Origin: Eubacteriales bacterium
Lineage (GTDB): Bacteria; Bacillota; Clostridia; Oscillospirales; CAG-382
Reading direction: 5' to 3'
Assembly (NCBI GenBank): GCA_028705495.1
Contig: JAQWDK010000004.1
Coordinates: forward strand, 131,865 to 195,864
DNA: 64,000 bases
The notes under the pieces were generated by a model that worked only from the letters and a program-made list of their open reading frames with translations, made no database searches and was not told the DNA's origin. Shown one piece after another: positions 40,625 to 49,699 of the stretch. Numbering within the stretch: position 1 is the first letter of the stretch; each line of letters starts with the position of its first letter. The position numbers were made by a program, and so were the translations under genes.

Positions 40625-43088
40625 TTTTAAGTAGGTCTGAGAAAGGGATTGGAACGATTGATATCAGCACAACTACCATCCACTGACTGATGTTGATATG
40701 TACTGTTGACGCAATCGCATTTGCATGAGGTAGAACAATAACTGCAACTTGAAGCGCTACACAAGCGATAAATGCTAATATAAGCCATGGATTTTTGAAA
40801 ACTCCTGATTTTATCAGGGGTTTTTCGCTTTTCATATTAAAAGAATGGAAAAGCTGAGATAATCCGAGTACTGCAAACGCCATTGTTCTCGCTGAATCGA
40901 GATCATCGTATAATGTCAGCCCTAAAATAAATGATGTTAGCGTAATCGCACCAATAAGCATACCTTCGATTACAATTCTTCCGAAAAGACCGCCGGAAAA
41001 CAGTCCCATAGTTTTAGGTATCGGTTTTTGCTTCATGACTTCGGGCGAAACAGGTTCAAGTCCGAGTGCGATTGCTGGAAGGCTGTCTGTGACAAGGTTT
41101 ATCCATAAAAGCTGAATCGCAGTAAGCGGTGTCGGAAGCCCTGCGAGTATAGCAACGAAAATGACAAATATCTCACCGAAGTTGCATGAAAGCAGAAAAT
41201 GAACTGCTTTTTTTATGTTCTCGTATATCCCTCTGCCGCATCTTACAGCTCCTACAATCGTAGCGAAATTGTCGTCAGTCAGCACAAGGTCAGCTGCCTC
41301 TTTTGCGACATCAGTTCCGCTACCCATAGCACAGCCGATGTCAGCTTGTTTAAGCGCGGGAGCATCGTTGACACCATCGCCTGTCATGGCGACGACAAGC
41401 CCTTGCCTTTGCAGCTCATTTACGATTTTCACCTTGTATTCAGGTGTTGTGCGGGCAAAAACACTCGCGTTTTTGATCGCTTTCCTGCGTTCGTTCTCCG
41501 GCATTGCCGTCAGTTCCTTTTCGGTAACAGCAAAGCCGTTGTATATTCCTACAGCTTTAGCAATCGCAATCGCGGTATTAATATGATCACCTGTTATCAT
41601 GACAGGGGTGATTCCAGCTTGTTTACATAATGCCACAGCTTCATAAACCTCTTCTCGCGGCGGGTCGAGGAGCCCGGCAAGTCCGATAACTGTCAGCCCC
41701 TGTTCGGGATTGGAAGGCATTTCATCAGTGAGTTTTATCGCAACGCCGATTACACGAAGAGCTTTTTCGGTCATTTCACTCTCCGCATCCACAAATTCAC
41801 GAGAATTAACCGACAGCCCGAACAGCACATCCGGCGCACCTTTTGTTATCGTAAGGTAGCCTTTCGCGGTTTTATGTACTGTAGTCATAAGTTTGCGTTT
41901 TGAGGTGAATTGAATTTCTTTGATACGGGGATATTTTGTTTCATCTACAGAAATACTAAATCTTGTAGCCGCATCAAAAAGTGCGGTTTCGGTTGGGTTA
42001 GAGTTATTACCGCAAAGAACGCAGTAACGAAGAATATCGTCTCTGTTACCGAAAAATTCAACTGCCGTCATTTTGTTTTGTGTGAGTGTTCCGGTTTTAT
42101 CCGAACAGATAACGTTAGAACAACCGAGTGTTTCAACTGCAGGCAGCTTTCTTACAATAGCACGGCTTTTTGCTATTCTTTGCACACCGATTGATAGCAT
42201 TACGGTTACGATTGCCGGAAGGCCCTCCGGAATTGCAGCAACAGCGAGAGAAACTGATGTTATAAACATCTCACCGATGGGTATCTGTTTTAGGATTCCT
42301 GTTATGAATATAATTGTGCAGATTGCAAGAGCAAGATTACCGAGCATGGAGCCAGTCTTTGCAAGCCTGCGCTGGAGAGGTGTCTGAGGGCTTTCGCTTT
42401 CGTTGAGGAGGGAAGCAATGCTACCCATGTAAGTGTCCATACCCGTTGCGACAACGACAGCTGAACCATAACCGCCGGAAACGATAGTGTTAGCGTAAAC
42501 CATATTGTGCCTGTCACCGATATGAGCTTTCTCGTCAACAATACAGTCGTATTTTGTAACACCAAGCGATTCGCCAGTTAAAGCGGATTCGTCAGTTATC
42601 ATCTCGTGTGAAGTTATGACTCTTGCATCCGCAGGGACAAAATTTCCCTTTTCAATGAAGACGACATCACCTACAACAACATCCTCAATCGAAATCTTTT
42701 TCTTTTCACCATCCCTTAAAACAGTGGTGAAGGGAGTTGTTAGCTTTAAAAGTGCTTCAATCGCTTTTTCAGCTTTACTTTCTTGAATAAGTCCTATTGT
42801 TGCGTTTAATATAACAATTGCAATAATAACAAGTGGTTCAGCAAAGTTTTTATCGGTAAAATAAGCCATTACAGCTGAAATTGCAGCTGAAATCATCAGT
42901 ATAATAATCATTTTATCAGCAAGCTGACTAAGAAAGCGTTTAAAAAGAGAGACTTTTTTTTCACGCTTCAAGGTGTTCTTTCCGTTCTTTAATAGTAGTT
43001 CCTCAGCGGTTTTAGTGTCATGCCCCTTCCTAATGTCAATTCCGTGAAGCTTAATGACTTCTTTGATACTTTGGCTGTGATAGCTCAT
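40602..43088 (-). CDS. P2-type calcium-transporting ATPase
   Basis: An 828-aa P-type ATPase with TDESALTGES in the actuator domain, the calcium-site PEGLPAIV helix (about 290), SDKTGTLTQNK, MITGDH, MTGDGVNDAPALKQADIG and the six-helix C-terminal part. The PEGLP and NLVTDSLPA segments fit Ca2+ (SERCA/PacL) pumps, which export Ca2+ from bacteria. ATG 43088 forms an ATGA overlap with the stop of the AGCS symporter gene, supporting this start over an ATG seven codons earlier. Confidence 0.93.
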   Translation of the reverse strand: MSYHSQSIKEVIKLHGIDIRKGHDTKTAEELLLKNGKNTLKREKKVSLFKRFLSQLADKMIIILMISAAISAVMAYFTDKNFAEPLVIIAIVILNATIGLIQESKAEKAIEALLKLTTPFTTVLRDGEKKKISIEDVVVGDVVFIEKGNFVPADARVITSHEMITDESALTGESLGVTKYDCIVDEKAHIGDRHNMVYANTIVSGGYGSAVVVATGMDTYMGSIASLLNESESPQTPLQRRLAKTGSMLGNLALAICTIIFITGILKQIPIGEMFITSVSLAVAAIPEGLPAIVTVMLSIGVQRIAKSRAIVRKLPAVETLGCSNVICSDKTGTLTQNKMTAVEFFGNRDDILRYCVLCGNNSNPTETALFDAATRFSISVDETKYPRIKEIQFTSKRKLMTTVHKTAKGYLTITKGAPDVLFGLSVNSREFVDAESEMTEKALRVIGVAIKLTDEMPSNPEQGLTVIGLAGLLDPPREEVYEAVALCKQAGITPVMITGDHINTAIAIAKAVGIYNGFAVTEKELTAMPENERRKAIKNASVFARTTPEYKVKIVNELQRQGLVVAMTGDGVNDAPALKQADIGCAMGSGTDVAKEAADLVLTDDNFATIVGAVRCGRGIYENIKKAVHFLLSCNFGEIFVIFVAILAGLPTPLTAIQLLWINLVTDSLPAIALGLEPVSPEVMKQKPIPKTMGLFSGGLFGRIVIEGMLIGAITLTSFILGLTLYDDLDSARTMAFAVLGLSQLFHSFNMKSEKPLIKSGVFKNPWLILAFIACVALQVAVIVLPHANAIASTVHINISQWMVVVLISIVPIPFSDLLKTIFHKSR

Positions 43089-44428
43089 TGAAATACCCGA
43101 TCCTTCCATTTTTGCTTTTGTTTTTTATCCGTTTGTAATTTAAAAGATGAGTAGCAGACGATTGTATTTATTTCTTTTCTTGTTGTAATCAGCAGAGCTA
43201 AGTTTGGGAAAATCATTAGAGCGTTAAAAATGTCCGCAAGCTCCCAAGCAATGCCTTTTGATATTATTGCTCCGCAAAAAGCAGAGAGGACAAAGGTTAA
43301 TTTATATGAAACAAGGAGAAATTTAGAATCGCTTAGAAATTTGATACAGCTCTCAGCGTAAAAACACCATGCAAGAACAGCAGCAAAGGCGAAAAGCGAA
43401 ATCGCAATTACAATAAATACCGAACCGGACTTTCCTGGTAATATAGAAAATAGTTTACTGATACTGTCAGTACCAAGCACAAGGAGTGCGAATGCTGTTA
43501 AGGTGCTAACAACGAATGTATCAAAAAATACTTCAAAGATACCCCAAAGCCCCTGTTTATGAGGTTCAGCATCTTCGGCCGCAGCATGAGCGATTGGAGA
43601 TGAACCCATACCTGCTTCGTGCGAAAAGACACCTTTGGTGAGTCCATTTCGAAAAGCTGAGGACAGCATTGCACCGGAAAAACCACCGATAACAGAATCA
43701 AGTCCGAACGCTCCAGCAAAAATGCTGTATAGTGCTGACGGGAGATTTTTTATAAAGATGAAAATAACGGCAATTATAACTATGAGGTAAAAGAATGATA
43801 TTGCAGGCACAACAACAGAGCTTACAGAAGCAATAAATTTCTGACCTTTGAAAACAATTAGAGCCAAAAGAAGCGAGACAACAAAAGCTGTTATGTATGA
43901 TGAAACACCCTCAGTTCTGAGCAGTTCCGCTATTGCATTTGTTTGAGTGAGGTTTCCAGCTCCTACCGATGCGGCTATACCGCATACAGCGAACAAAACA
44001 GCCGTTTTTGGTTTCCCAATCGCTTCGAGGGCATACATAGTTCCCCCAGTGAAGATTCCATCTTTGCGCTTTCGGTACTTTACCGCTATCGCGACCTCGG
44101 CGTACTTCGTCATCATTCCGAGAGCTCCGCTAACCCACATCCAGAAGATCGAACCTGCGCCACCAATTGCTATCGAATACGCAACACCTATTATGCTACC
44201 GATTCCAACAGTTCCGCCGAGAGCAGTTGACAGAGCCATAAATGGGCTTATACCGCCTTTTTTTGTTCCGCCACTTCGGAAAAGCGATATAAAATCTCTG
44301 CCGCACCGGAACTGAAAAAACCCGCTTTTTAGGGTGAAATACAGTCCCGTACCTAAAAGCAATATAATAAGAGGTGGTCCCCAAAGCAGATTTTTAATAA
44401 AAACTATAACTTCCATTGTAATTTCCAT
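43085..44428 (-). CDS. AGCS-family sodium:amino acid symporter
   Basis: A 447-aa protein with about ten helices. The SPFMALSTALGGTVGIGSI motif, MMTKYAEVAIAVKYR and the GVFSHEAGMGSSPIAHAAA signature are typical of Na+-coupled alanine/glycine symporters. ATG 44428 and ATG 44416 are both possible and neither has a strong ribosome site. It overlaps the Ca-ATPase gene by 4 bp (ATGA), so both are coupled. The leader upstream (44429-44577) shows no known riboswitch. Confidence 0.9.
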   Translation of the reverse strand: MEITMEVIVFIKNLLWGPPLIILLLGTGLYFTLKSGFFQFRCGRDFISLFRSGGTKKGGISPFMALSTALGGTVGIGSIIGVAYSIAIGGAGSIFWMWVSGALGMMTKYAEVAIAVKYRKRKDGIFTGGTMYALEAIGKPKTAVLFAVCGIAASVGAGNLTQTNAIAELLRTEGVSSYITAFVVSLLLALIVFKGQKFIASVSSVVVPAISFFYLIVIIAVIFIFIKNLPSALYSIFAGAFGLDSVIGGFSGAMLSSAFRNGLTKGVFSHEAGMGSSPIAHAAAEDAEPHKQGLWGIFEVFFDTFVVSTLTAFALLVLGTDSISKLFSILPGKSGSVFIVIAISLFAFAAVLAWCFYAESCIKFLSDSKFLLVSYKLTFVLSAFCGAIISKGIAWELADIFNALMIFPNLALLITTRKEINTIVCYSSFKLQTDKKQKQKWKDRVFQ

Positions 44429-44577
44429 TCTACCGCGAAGCAGTCACTGAAGTTCACAAAATTCAATTTATTGATTTTGGGGGGCGTGAACGTTTCGTAG
44501 TTGGATGCTATCTTAGATATATTTCACGCTTGCTCTTTTATTTTTATGTGAAATGTGGTATAAATATAATTGAATAC

Positions 44578-44673
44578 TTAACAAGAATAAATTTATATGT
44601 TATAATGCCTTTATGACAAGTAAATTCTCTTAAAGAGGGAAGGGGGAGCGCGATTTTTATCGAAAAAACGCGC
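44578..44673 (+). promoter_or_regulatory. promoter and leader hairpin for the DivIVA-like gene
   Basis: TTAACA (44578-44583), 17 bp and TATAAT (44601-44606) make a good promoter. Downstream, a stem of GCGCG and TTTTT (44648-44658) with AAAAA and CGCGC (44663-44673) has a single A-A mismatch and a 4-nt loop. It sits between an unused GGAAGGGGGAG and the ATG at 44683, so the ribosome-site-like sequence lies unusually far upstream and may be brought close by the hairpin. Confidence 0.65.
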
Positions 44674-44682
44674 GAGAATAAA

Positions 44683-45345
44683 ATGGCAAAGCAAGGTTTC
44701 TTCGGCACCTCGTTTAATGGATACAACAAAGCAGAGGTCATAAAGTATATCGAGGAACAGAGCGCTGAAATTCAAAAGTTAAACGAACAGATATTAGTGC
44801 TTAAATCAGAAACAGAAGGCAAATCTAATAAAGCTGTATTAGAAAATCAAAGATTAAAAGAGAAGATAGCAAGCCTTGAAGCAGGTTTTGATTCAAACCA
44901 GAACGATAAATTAAAACAATCGGTTTTAGAAAACCTTAATCTGCAAGAGAGAATTTCAAAACTTGAAGCTGACCTTGCAGAAAAGCAAGCTAAAGAGATG
45001 GAAAGTCAGCCTTTAGAACAAGAAGAAGATGAAAACAAGAAAAAATATTATGAGCTTTGCATCCGCATGGGTGAAAAACTATTAGCTGCGGAAAGTACCG
45101 GACAGATGATAATAAGCAAAGCGAACGAAGAAGCTGAAGCTATTATTGCTGATGCAAAAAGCGAGAGTAGAAGGCTTATCAACGACCTTGTTGCAGAAGC
45201 TAAGAGGCAAGCCGAAGCGGTTTTCGAAGCGGTGAAACTTCATAAACAAAAAGAATATGAAATCAGAGACTCGCTTGAGGTTTCACTGCAAAAAATAAGA
45301 GAACTTATCCATTCAATAGAGGGACTTGGTAGAACAGATGATTGA
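44683..45345 (+). CDS. DivIVA-domain coiled-coil protein
   Basis: A 220-aa protein. The N-terminal FFGTSFNGYNKAEVIKYIEE is the DivIVA/GpsB membrane-binding motif; the rest is predominantly coiled coil, with an alanine/glutamate heptad part near the end (ANEEAEAIIADAKSESRRLI). DivIVA relatives sense curved membrane and organise division or polar growth. The ATG has no good ribosome site directly upstream, apart from GAGAA. The stop overlaps the next gene by 8 bp. Confidence 0.82.
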   Translation: MAKQGFFGTSFNGYNKAEVIKYIEEQSAEIQKLNEQILVLKSETEGKSNKAVLENQRLKEKIASLEAGFDSNQNDKLKQSVLENLNLQERISKLEADLAEKQAKEMESQPLEQEEDENKKKYYELCIRMGEKLLAAESTGQMIISKANEEAEAIIADAKSESRRLINDLVAEAKRQAEAVFEAVKLHKQKEYEIRDSLEVSLQKIRELIHSIEGLGRTDD

Positions 45346-45868
45346 GATCAACACATCCGATATAAAACAGATGAGTCTGTCACTCAGAGCTGGGGACGAA
45401 GTCCTTCTTTCCGGAACCGTATATACCGCAAGAGATGCCGCTCACAAACGCATTTCTGAGATGATAGATAAAAAAGAACCTCTCCCTTTCGATTTAGTGG
45501 GCGCTGTCATCTACTACGCAGGCCCTACACCGGCTCCGGAAGGCATGGTAATAGGTTCGGTAGGGCCGACAACAAGCGGCAGGATGGACCTCTGGACACC
45601 TCGTCTGCTCGATTTGGGACTTGGGGCGATGGTTGGTAAAGGACAGCGTAGCCCTGCTGTAACAGAAGCGATTGTCCGCAACAAAGCGGTCTATTTCATC
45701 GCAATCGGTGGTACAGGTGCGCTTTGTGCAAAACATATAACGTCCGCTGAGGTTATAGCTTTCGAGGATCTCGGTTGCGAGGCTGTAAGAAAACTGACGT
45801 TTAAAAAATTTCCTGTCTATGTAGCGAACGATTGCCACGGAGGTAGTCTATTTTATGAACAAAACTGA
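45338..45868 (+). CDS. Fe-S hydro-lyase beta-type subunit (fumarase/tartrate dehydratase)
   Basis: A 176-aa protein with YTARDAAHKRI, YYAGPTPAPEGMVIGSVGPTTSGRMD, MVGKGQRS and a VANDCHGGSLF end, matching the beta (C-terminal) domain of class I fumarases or L-tartrate dehydratases, which complete the active site of the Fe-S alpha subunit. The alpha gene is not adjacent, which is unusual. ATG 45338 overlaps the DivIVA-like gene by 8 bp; GAGGGA stands about 13 bases upstream. Substrate cannot be told from this subunit alone. Confidence 0.85.
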   Translation: MIEINTSDIKQMSLSLRAGDEVLLSGTVYTARDAAHKRISEMIDKKEPLPFDLVGAVIYYAGPTPAPEGMVIGSVGPTTSGRMDLWTPRLLDLGLGAMVGKGQRSPAVTEAIVRNKAVYFIAIGGTGALCAKHITSAEVIAFEDLGCEAVRKLTFKKFPVYVANDCHGGSLFYEQN

Positions 45869-47207
45869 ACTAATAGCTGATATTGATAAATTTATAAAAG
45901 AAAAGAAAAACGAAATTTTCGACGATCTCTCCGCTCTTATTTCGATACCGAGTGTAAAGGGTGAACCCGACGGTGAGCGTCTTTTTGGTAAAGAATGCGG
46001 CGAAGTTCTCGAAAAAGTACTTGAAGTTGGTGATGGTTATGGATTCCATACCTGTAACCACGATTATTACTGCGGCAGTATACTTTACGGTGATAAGGAT
46101 AAAAGCCATGATGAGGTAGGTATTGTGACACACCTCGATGTTGTCCCTGTCGGAGACGGCTGGAACTTTGAGCCGTTCGCTCTCACAGAAAAAGACGGGC
46201 TTTATATCGGCAGAGGTACTGAGGACGATAAAGGACCTGCAGTCGCTGCACTTTATGCTTTGCGGTATTTAAAAGAGCGTGGTGTTAAACTTCCTTTTGA
46301 TGTTAGGCTAATAATGGGCTGTGACGAAGAAACAGGAATGACAGATCTTCCTTACTACTTGCAAAAGATGAAACCACCGATGTTTTCATTTACCCCGGAT
46401 TCTGAATACCCGGTCTGTGTGGGTGAAAAAGGAATTGCAGGAGTTGAAATAGAGCTTGGAAAACTCAGCGGGTTCTTCCACGATTTTTCAGGCGGAAACG
46501 CAACAAACGCTGTACCTGACAGAGCTTCAGCTGTTATAAATGGCGTAAATGGCAAAGAGACAATCACCGCTGAAGGCAGAGCACAACATGCAGCATACCC
46601 GGAGGGTTCTGTTAATGCGATTGCCGTGCTTGCAGAGAAACTATGCGATATGACTGCTGTAAATAACAGCGATAAAAAGATTCTTCTTTTCCTGAAAGCT
46701 GCGCTATCTGATTATTACGGCAAATATTTTGGTATCGAGATGTCCGACATCGAATCCGGAAAACTCACCTGTATAGGAGGCATTATAAAAACTGTCGACG
46801 GAACACTTGTATTGAACATCAACATCCGCTATCCTGTTACAAAAAATATAGGTGAAGTGTTTGGCAAGCTCTCTATGAAAATGGAGGAGCAAGGTTTCAG
46901 CGCAAAGCTTCTCTATGATAAGCCGCCATACTATAAAAGCCCTGACAGCAGGGAAATACGCGCCTTGATGGATGCATACAAAACTGTGACAGGACGGGAT
47001 GACAAGCCTTATACGATGGGTGGCGGCACTTATGCACGCGCTTTTCAGGACTGTGTGGCTTTCGGTGCAAGCTTTGCTGACTGCAAGGGTCTTTTAGGGG
47101 AAGGCAGAGGCGGCCCTCATGAGAGGGACGAATATATCACGAAAAAAGAAATGTTTGACTCAATAAAAATATTCGTGCTCTCGCTTATCAATCTTGGGGC
47201 TCGTTAG
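45855..47207 (+). CDS. pepV: M20-family dipeptidase, PepV-like
   Basis: A 450-aa metallopeptidase: THLDVVPVGDGW (first zinc ligand and catalytic Asp), GRGTEDDKGP, MGCDEETGMTD (catalytic Glu pair), TPDSEYPV and a C-terminal zinc His in GGGTYARAF/GPHERDEY. PepV-type enzymes release amino acids from dipeptides in the cytoplasm. It overlaps the fumarase-type gene by 14 bp and the convergent yqfD by 20 bp. Confidence 0.9.
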   Translation: MNKTELIADIDKFIKEKKNEIFDDLSALISIPSVKGEPDGERLFGKECGEVLEKVLEVGDGYGFHTCNHDYYCGSILYGDKDKSHDEVGIVTHLDVVPVGDGWNFEPFALTEKDGLYIGRGTEDDKGPAVAALYALRYLKERGVKLPFDVRLIMGCDEETGMTDLPYYLQKMKPPMFSFTPDSEYPVCVGEKGIAGVEIELGKLSGFFHDFSGGNATNAVPDRASAVINGVNGKETITAEGRAQHAAYPEGSVNAIAVLAEKLCDMTAVNNSDKKILLFLKAALSDYYGKYFGIEMSDIESGKLTCIGGIIKTVDGTLVLNINIRYPVTKNIGEVFGKLSMKMEEQGFSAKLLYDKPPYYKSPDSREIRALMDAYKTVTGRDDKPYTMGGGTYARAFQDCVAFGASFADCKGLLGEGRGGPHERDEYITKKEMFDSIKIFVLSLINLGAR

Positions 47208-48429
47208 GAGTAGGCATCAAGTCAAAGGGTTCAACAACAGCGATATTTTTTATATAAGTTATCTCACCGCTGAGGATGTAATAGTCCCCAGCGGTATCTT
47301 TTTTTCCTTCTTTGTCGGATGAAAGCAACAACCCGTCACCGACAAAGAACGCAGCTTGATTTGAAAAAGCCTTCTCCGCAATGATTTTGGCTTCTTCAAC
47401 AGACACCTCTCTTTCAGATGTTGTAAATTCGCTGTATTTGTAGATAAACGCATCCACTGGAAGTCTTATTGTATCAAAAACGCTAAGACGGTTAAATTCA
47501 AATTCCACATCAGCTTGCTCGTATTTTGGTATCTCGTCAAGAAACAAGTCAATGTCCTTGCCAAAGGTATAAAGCGAGATTTTAACATCGGTTTTTCCGG
47601 TGTAGTGTTTTTCGTTTTGTTTGAGCGGAATTTTGATTAAGATGTTTTTCTTCATCCTTGCATTTACAACGCCAACAGCTTTTACTGGGTGGATTACTCC
47701 AAACTTATCTACAGGTTCTCCGCTCACAAGCTGCTGTCCTTTTTCCACTATGTCCCCCGGCTTAACAACAGGCTTCCCATGGGTTGCGGTTATGTCGACG
47801 ATCTGAGCATCATCTTCTGCGACGATATGGCAAAACAAATAATCATCGGGCGTTTTATCAATAACAGTGCGCTCTTTAAGCTCCACATAAGCGACAGTTC
47901 CTCTTATGTTAATCGCAAAAAAAGAATATTCGTTATTTTTCAGAAGAAACTCATGTTTTGCTTTTGAGACATCGTAACCCAGTATATACTGTCCGGAGTG
48001 GCAGCCAACATCTTTCAATGCGTTGTATAGCTCAGGTGTCATCTCCTGCCCGACTATCCGAACATCCCAAACAAAGAAGCCGGAGAGTACGACAAGAAGG
48101 GATGCGAGCAGCGTACCGACGATAAGCCCCGTCCTCTTCTTATATTTACCTATGACAAAGGGGAGTCCTATGCCTTTTCCTATATTCAGCGTAAAGCCCG
48201 ATTGTTTCGCAACAGTTATAATATTGTAAGCCGAAAACATCGAACAACGGAATGACAGCTTTTCATCCTCCGTGACCGTAAGCTTCCAGACGCGGAGTTT
48301 TTTTCTGTTGATTAGGTTGATGAATCGTTCAGGCTTTTTGTCTTCGACGGTTATTTCGAAATATCCGAATATTCTGTTTGTTATACCAAAGAAATCAGAT
48401 ATTTTTTGTTTTGTTTTATTATTAAACAT
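47188..48429 (-). CDS. yqfD: sporulation protein YqfD
   Basis: A 413-aa protein with a conserved N-terminal domain, one membrane helix (about 108-128) and a long extracytoplasmic part with GCHSGQYILGYD and GKPVVKPGDIVEKGQQLVSG. This is the YqfD family, made in the mother cell during endospore formation. ATG 48429 overlaps the stop of yqfC (8 bp), supporting that start; an open frame extends 14 codons farther. Its 3' end overlaps the convergent pepV by 20 bp. Confidence 0.9.
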   Translation of the reverse strand: MFNNKTKQKISDFFGITNRIFGYFEITVEDKKPERFINLINRKKLRVWKLTVTEDEKLSFRCSMFSAYNIITVAKQSGFTLNIGKGIGLPFVIGKYKKRTGLIVGTLLASLLVVLSGFFVWDVRIVGQEMTPELYNALKDVGCHSGQYILGYDVSKAKHEFLLKNNEYSFFAINIRGTVAYVELKERTVIDKTPDDYLFCHIVAEDDAQIVDITATHGKPVVKPGDIVEKGQQLVSGEPVDKFGVIHPVKAVGVVNARMKKNILIKIPLKQNEKHYTGKTDVKISLYTFGKDIDLFLDEIPKYEQADVEFEFNRLSVFDTIRLPVDAFIYKYSEFTTSEREVSVEEAKIIAEKAFSNQAAFFVGDGLLLSSDKEGKKDTAGDYYILSGEITYIKNIAVVEPFDLMPTPNEPQD

Positions 48430-48649
48430 ATTCAAGTGAGTTGATGTAACCGCAGACGGCGATTCTATCATCTGCGAGGGCTTCCATCACAAGCCTTTTA
48501 CCTTTAATCTTTAAGTCGACAGTGTCCAGTGATAAAACAATCTCGTTTTCGGTGTAGCTCTTTAGAAGGTCACATCCTTCGACGAATGCCTCTCTATTAC
48601 CGCGTAGCTCAATATATGCCCGGGTTCTCTTGTCTCTTTCCGAATCCAT
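48422..48649 (-). CDS. yqfC: sporulation protein YqfC (YabP family)
   Basis: A 75-aa protein with the YabP/YqfC pattern AYIELRGNREAFVEGCDLL and LKIKGKRLVMEAL. It precedes yqfD and overlaps it, the same gene order as in other spore-formers. GGAAGG lies about 9 bases before the ATG. Confidence 0.88.
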   Translation of the reverse strand: MDSERDKRTRAYIELRGNREAFVEGCDLLKSYTENEIVLSLDTVDLKIKGKRLVMEALADDRIAVCGYINSLEYV

Positions 48650-48817
48650 ATAAAGTACCTTCCTTTGCTTTGTATGCAGATTTATAGGCAGAAAACGTCC
48701 GTCTGCTGTTTAATTCTATTAGTGTTTATGAAAGATTATGCAATAGCGCATACGAATAGAAGCAAGGCTACAAGCATATATGAAAATAAGACGAAACCAT
48801 TTCCCATGGAGTAAAAT

Positions 48818-49699
48818 ATGATTGTAGCACTTGTAATTGTTGTTTTATTTGGAGCAATCGCAGCTCCTGAATTTACTTCTTCAAGCGTCAGATCATCACT
48901 GTACCTTTGCGCCCAAACAATCATACCTTCGCTGTTTATTTATATGGTGTTGAGTGATTTTTTACTTAAAAAAAATGCTCTCCGTTTTATCGGAAGAGCA
49001 TTTAGTGGACTTGGTAGAGTTAGTGCTATAGGCAGTGAAGGGGTCACAGTTTGGCTGCTTGGGCTTTTATGCGGTGCTCCGGTAGGTGCAAAGTTATCAT
49101 CCCAGCTTTTTGAGAGAGGTGAGCTGCCCAAGGAGAACGCAGAGTATTTGAATCTTTTTTCGAACAACGCAAGCCTTTCTTTTATTTTTAGTGTTGTGTC
49201 CTTGACAGTAGGAAGACGAGGCGCATGGGTTGTATTTTCCTCAGTACTATTGTCATCAATTATAAACGCTTTTTTATTTAGACTCTTTATTAAGATAAAA
49301 AAGGTACAGCCGTTAATTAAAACAGCTGTACCTTCCGGTGCAAAAAAAATATATCATTTTACTGAGAGCATTAGTTGGGGCTCACAAGCAATGCTTGGAA
49401 TTTGCGCTTCGGTTGTGTTGTTTGGATATTTCGGAGATATTGCTGAGGTTTTATGTCAGCATCTATCGATATTTCCCGAAGGCATAAAAGGCTTTTTTGA
49501 ATTTTCCTCCGGGGTCATTTCAAGCACCTCGGTCCCGCTGATTGCTTTTTATTGCTGTTTTGGAGGGCTTGCGGTATTTGGGCAAGTTAAGACAGTTATA
49601 GGCGCTTCTCTTAATTCGAAGCTGTACCTACCAGCAAAACTCACTCAGGGCTTGTCGGGATTTTTGATTGCTCTTTTACTTGAGAAAATCATTCTTTAG
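48818..49699 (+). CDS. ylbJ: sporulation integral membrane protein, YlbJ-like
   Basis: A 293-aa protein with about eight helices and the nucleoside-recognition (Gate) pattern TIIPSLFIYMVLSDFLL, LGLLCGAPVGAKLSSQLFE and LFSNNASLSFIF. This matches YlbJ/SpoVV, which carries dipicolinate-related transport across the forespore membrane in spore-formers. It is somewhat shorter than usual. GGAG lies 8 bases before the ATG. The 3' end overlaps the convergent alpha-galactosidase gene by 11 bp. Confidence 0.8.
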   Translation: MIVALVIVVLFGAIAAPEFTSSSVRSSLYLCAQTIIPSLFIYMVLSDFLLKKNALRFIGRAFSGLGRVSAIGSEGVTVWLLGLLCGAPVGAKLSSQLFERGELPKENAEYLNLFSNNASLSFIFSVVSLTVGRRGAWVVFSSVLLSSIINAFLFRLFIKIKKVQPLIKTAVPSGAKKIYHFTESISWGSQAMLGICASVVLFGYFGDIAEVLCQHLSIFPEGIKGFFEFSSGVISSTSVPLIAFYCCFGGLAVFGQVKTVIGASLNSKLYLPAKLTQGLSGFLIALLLEKIIL

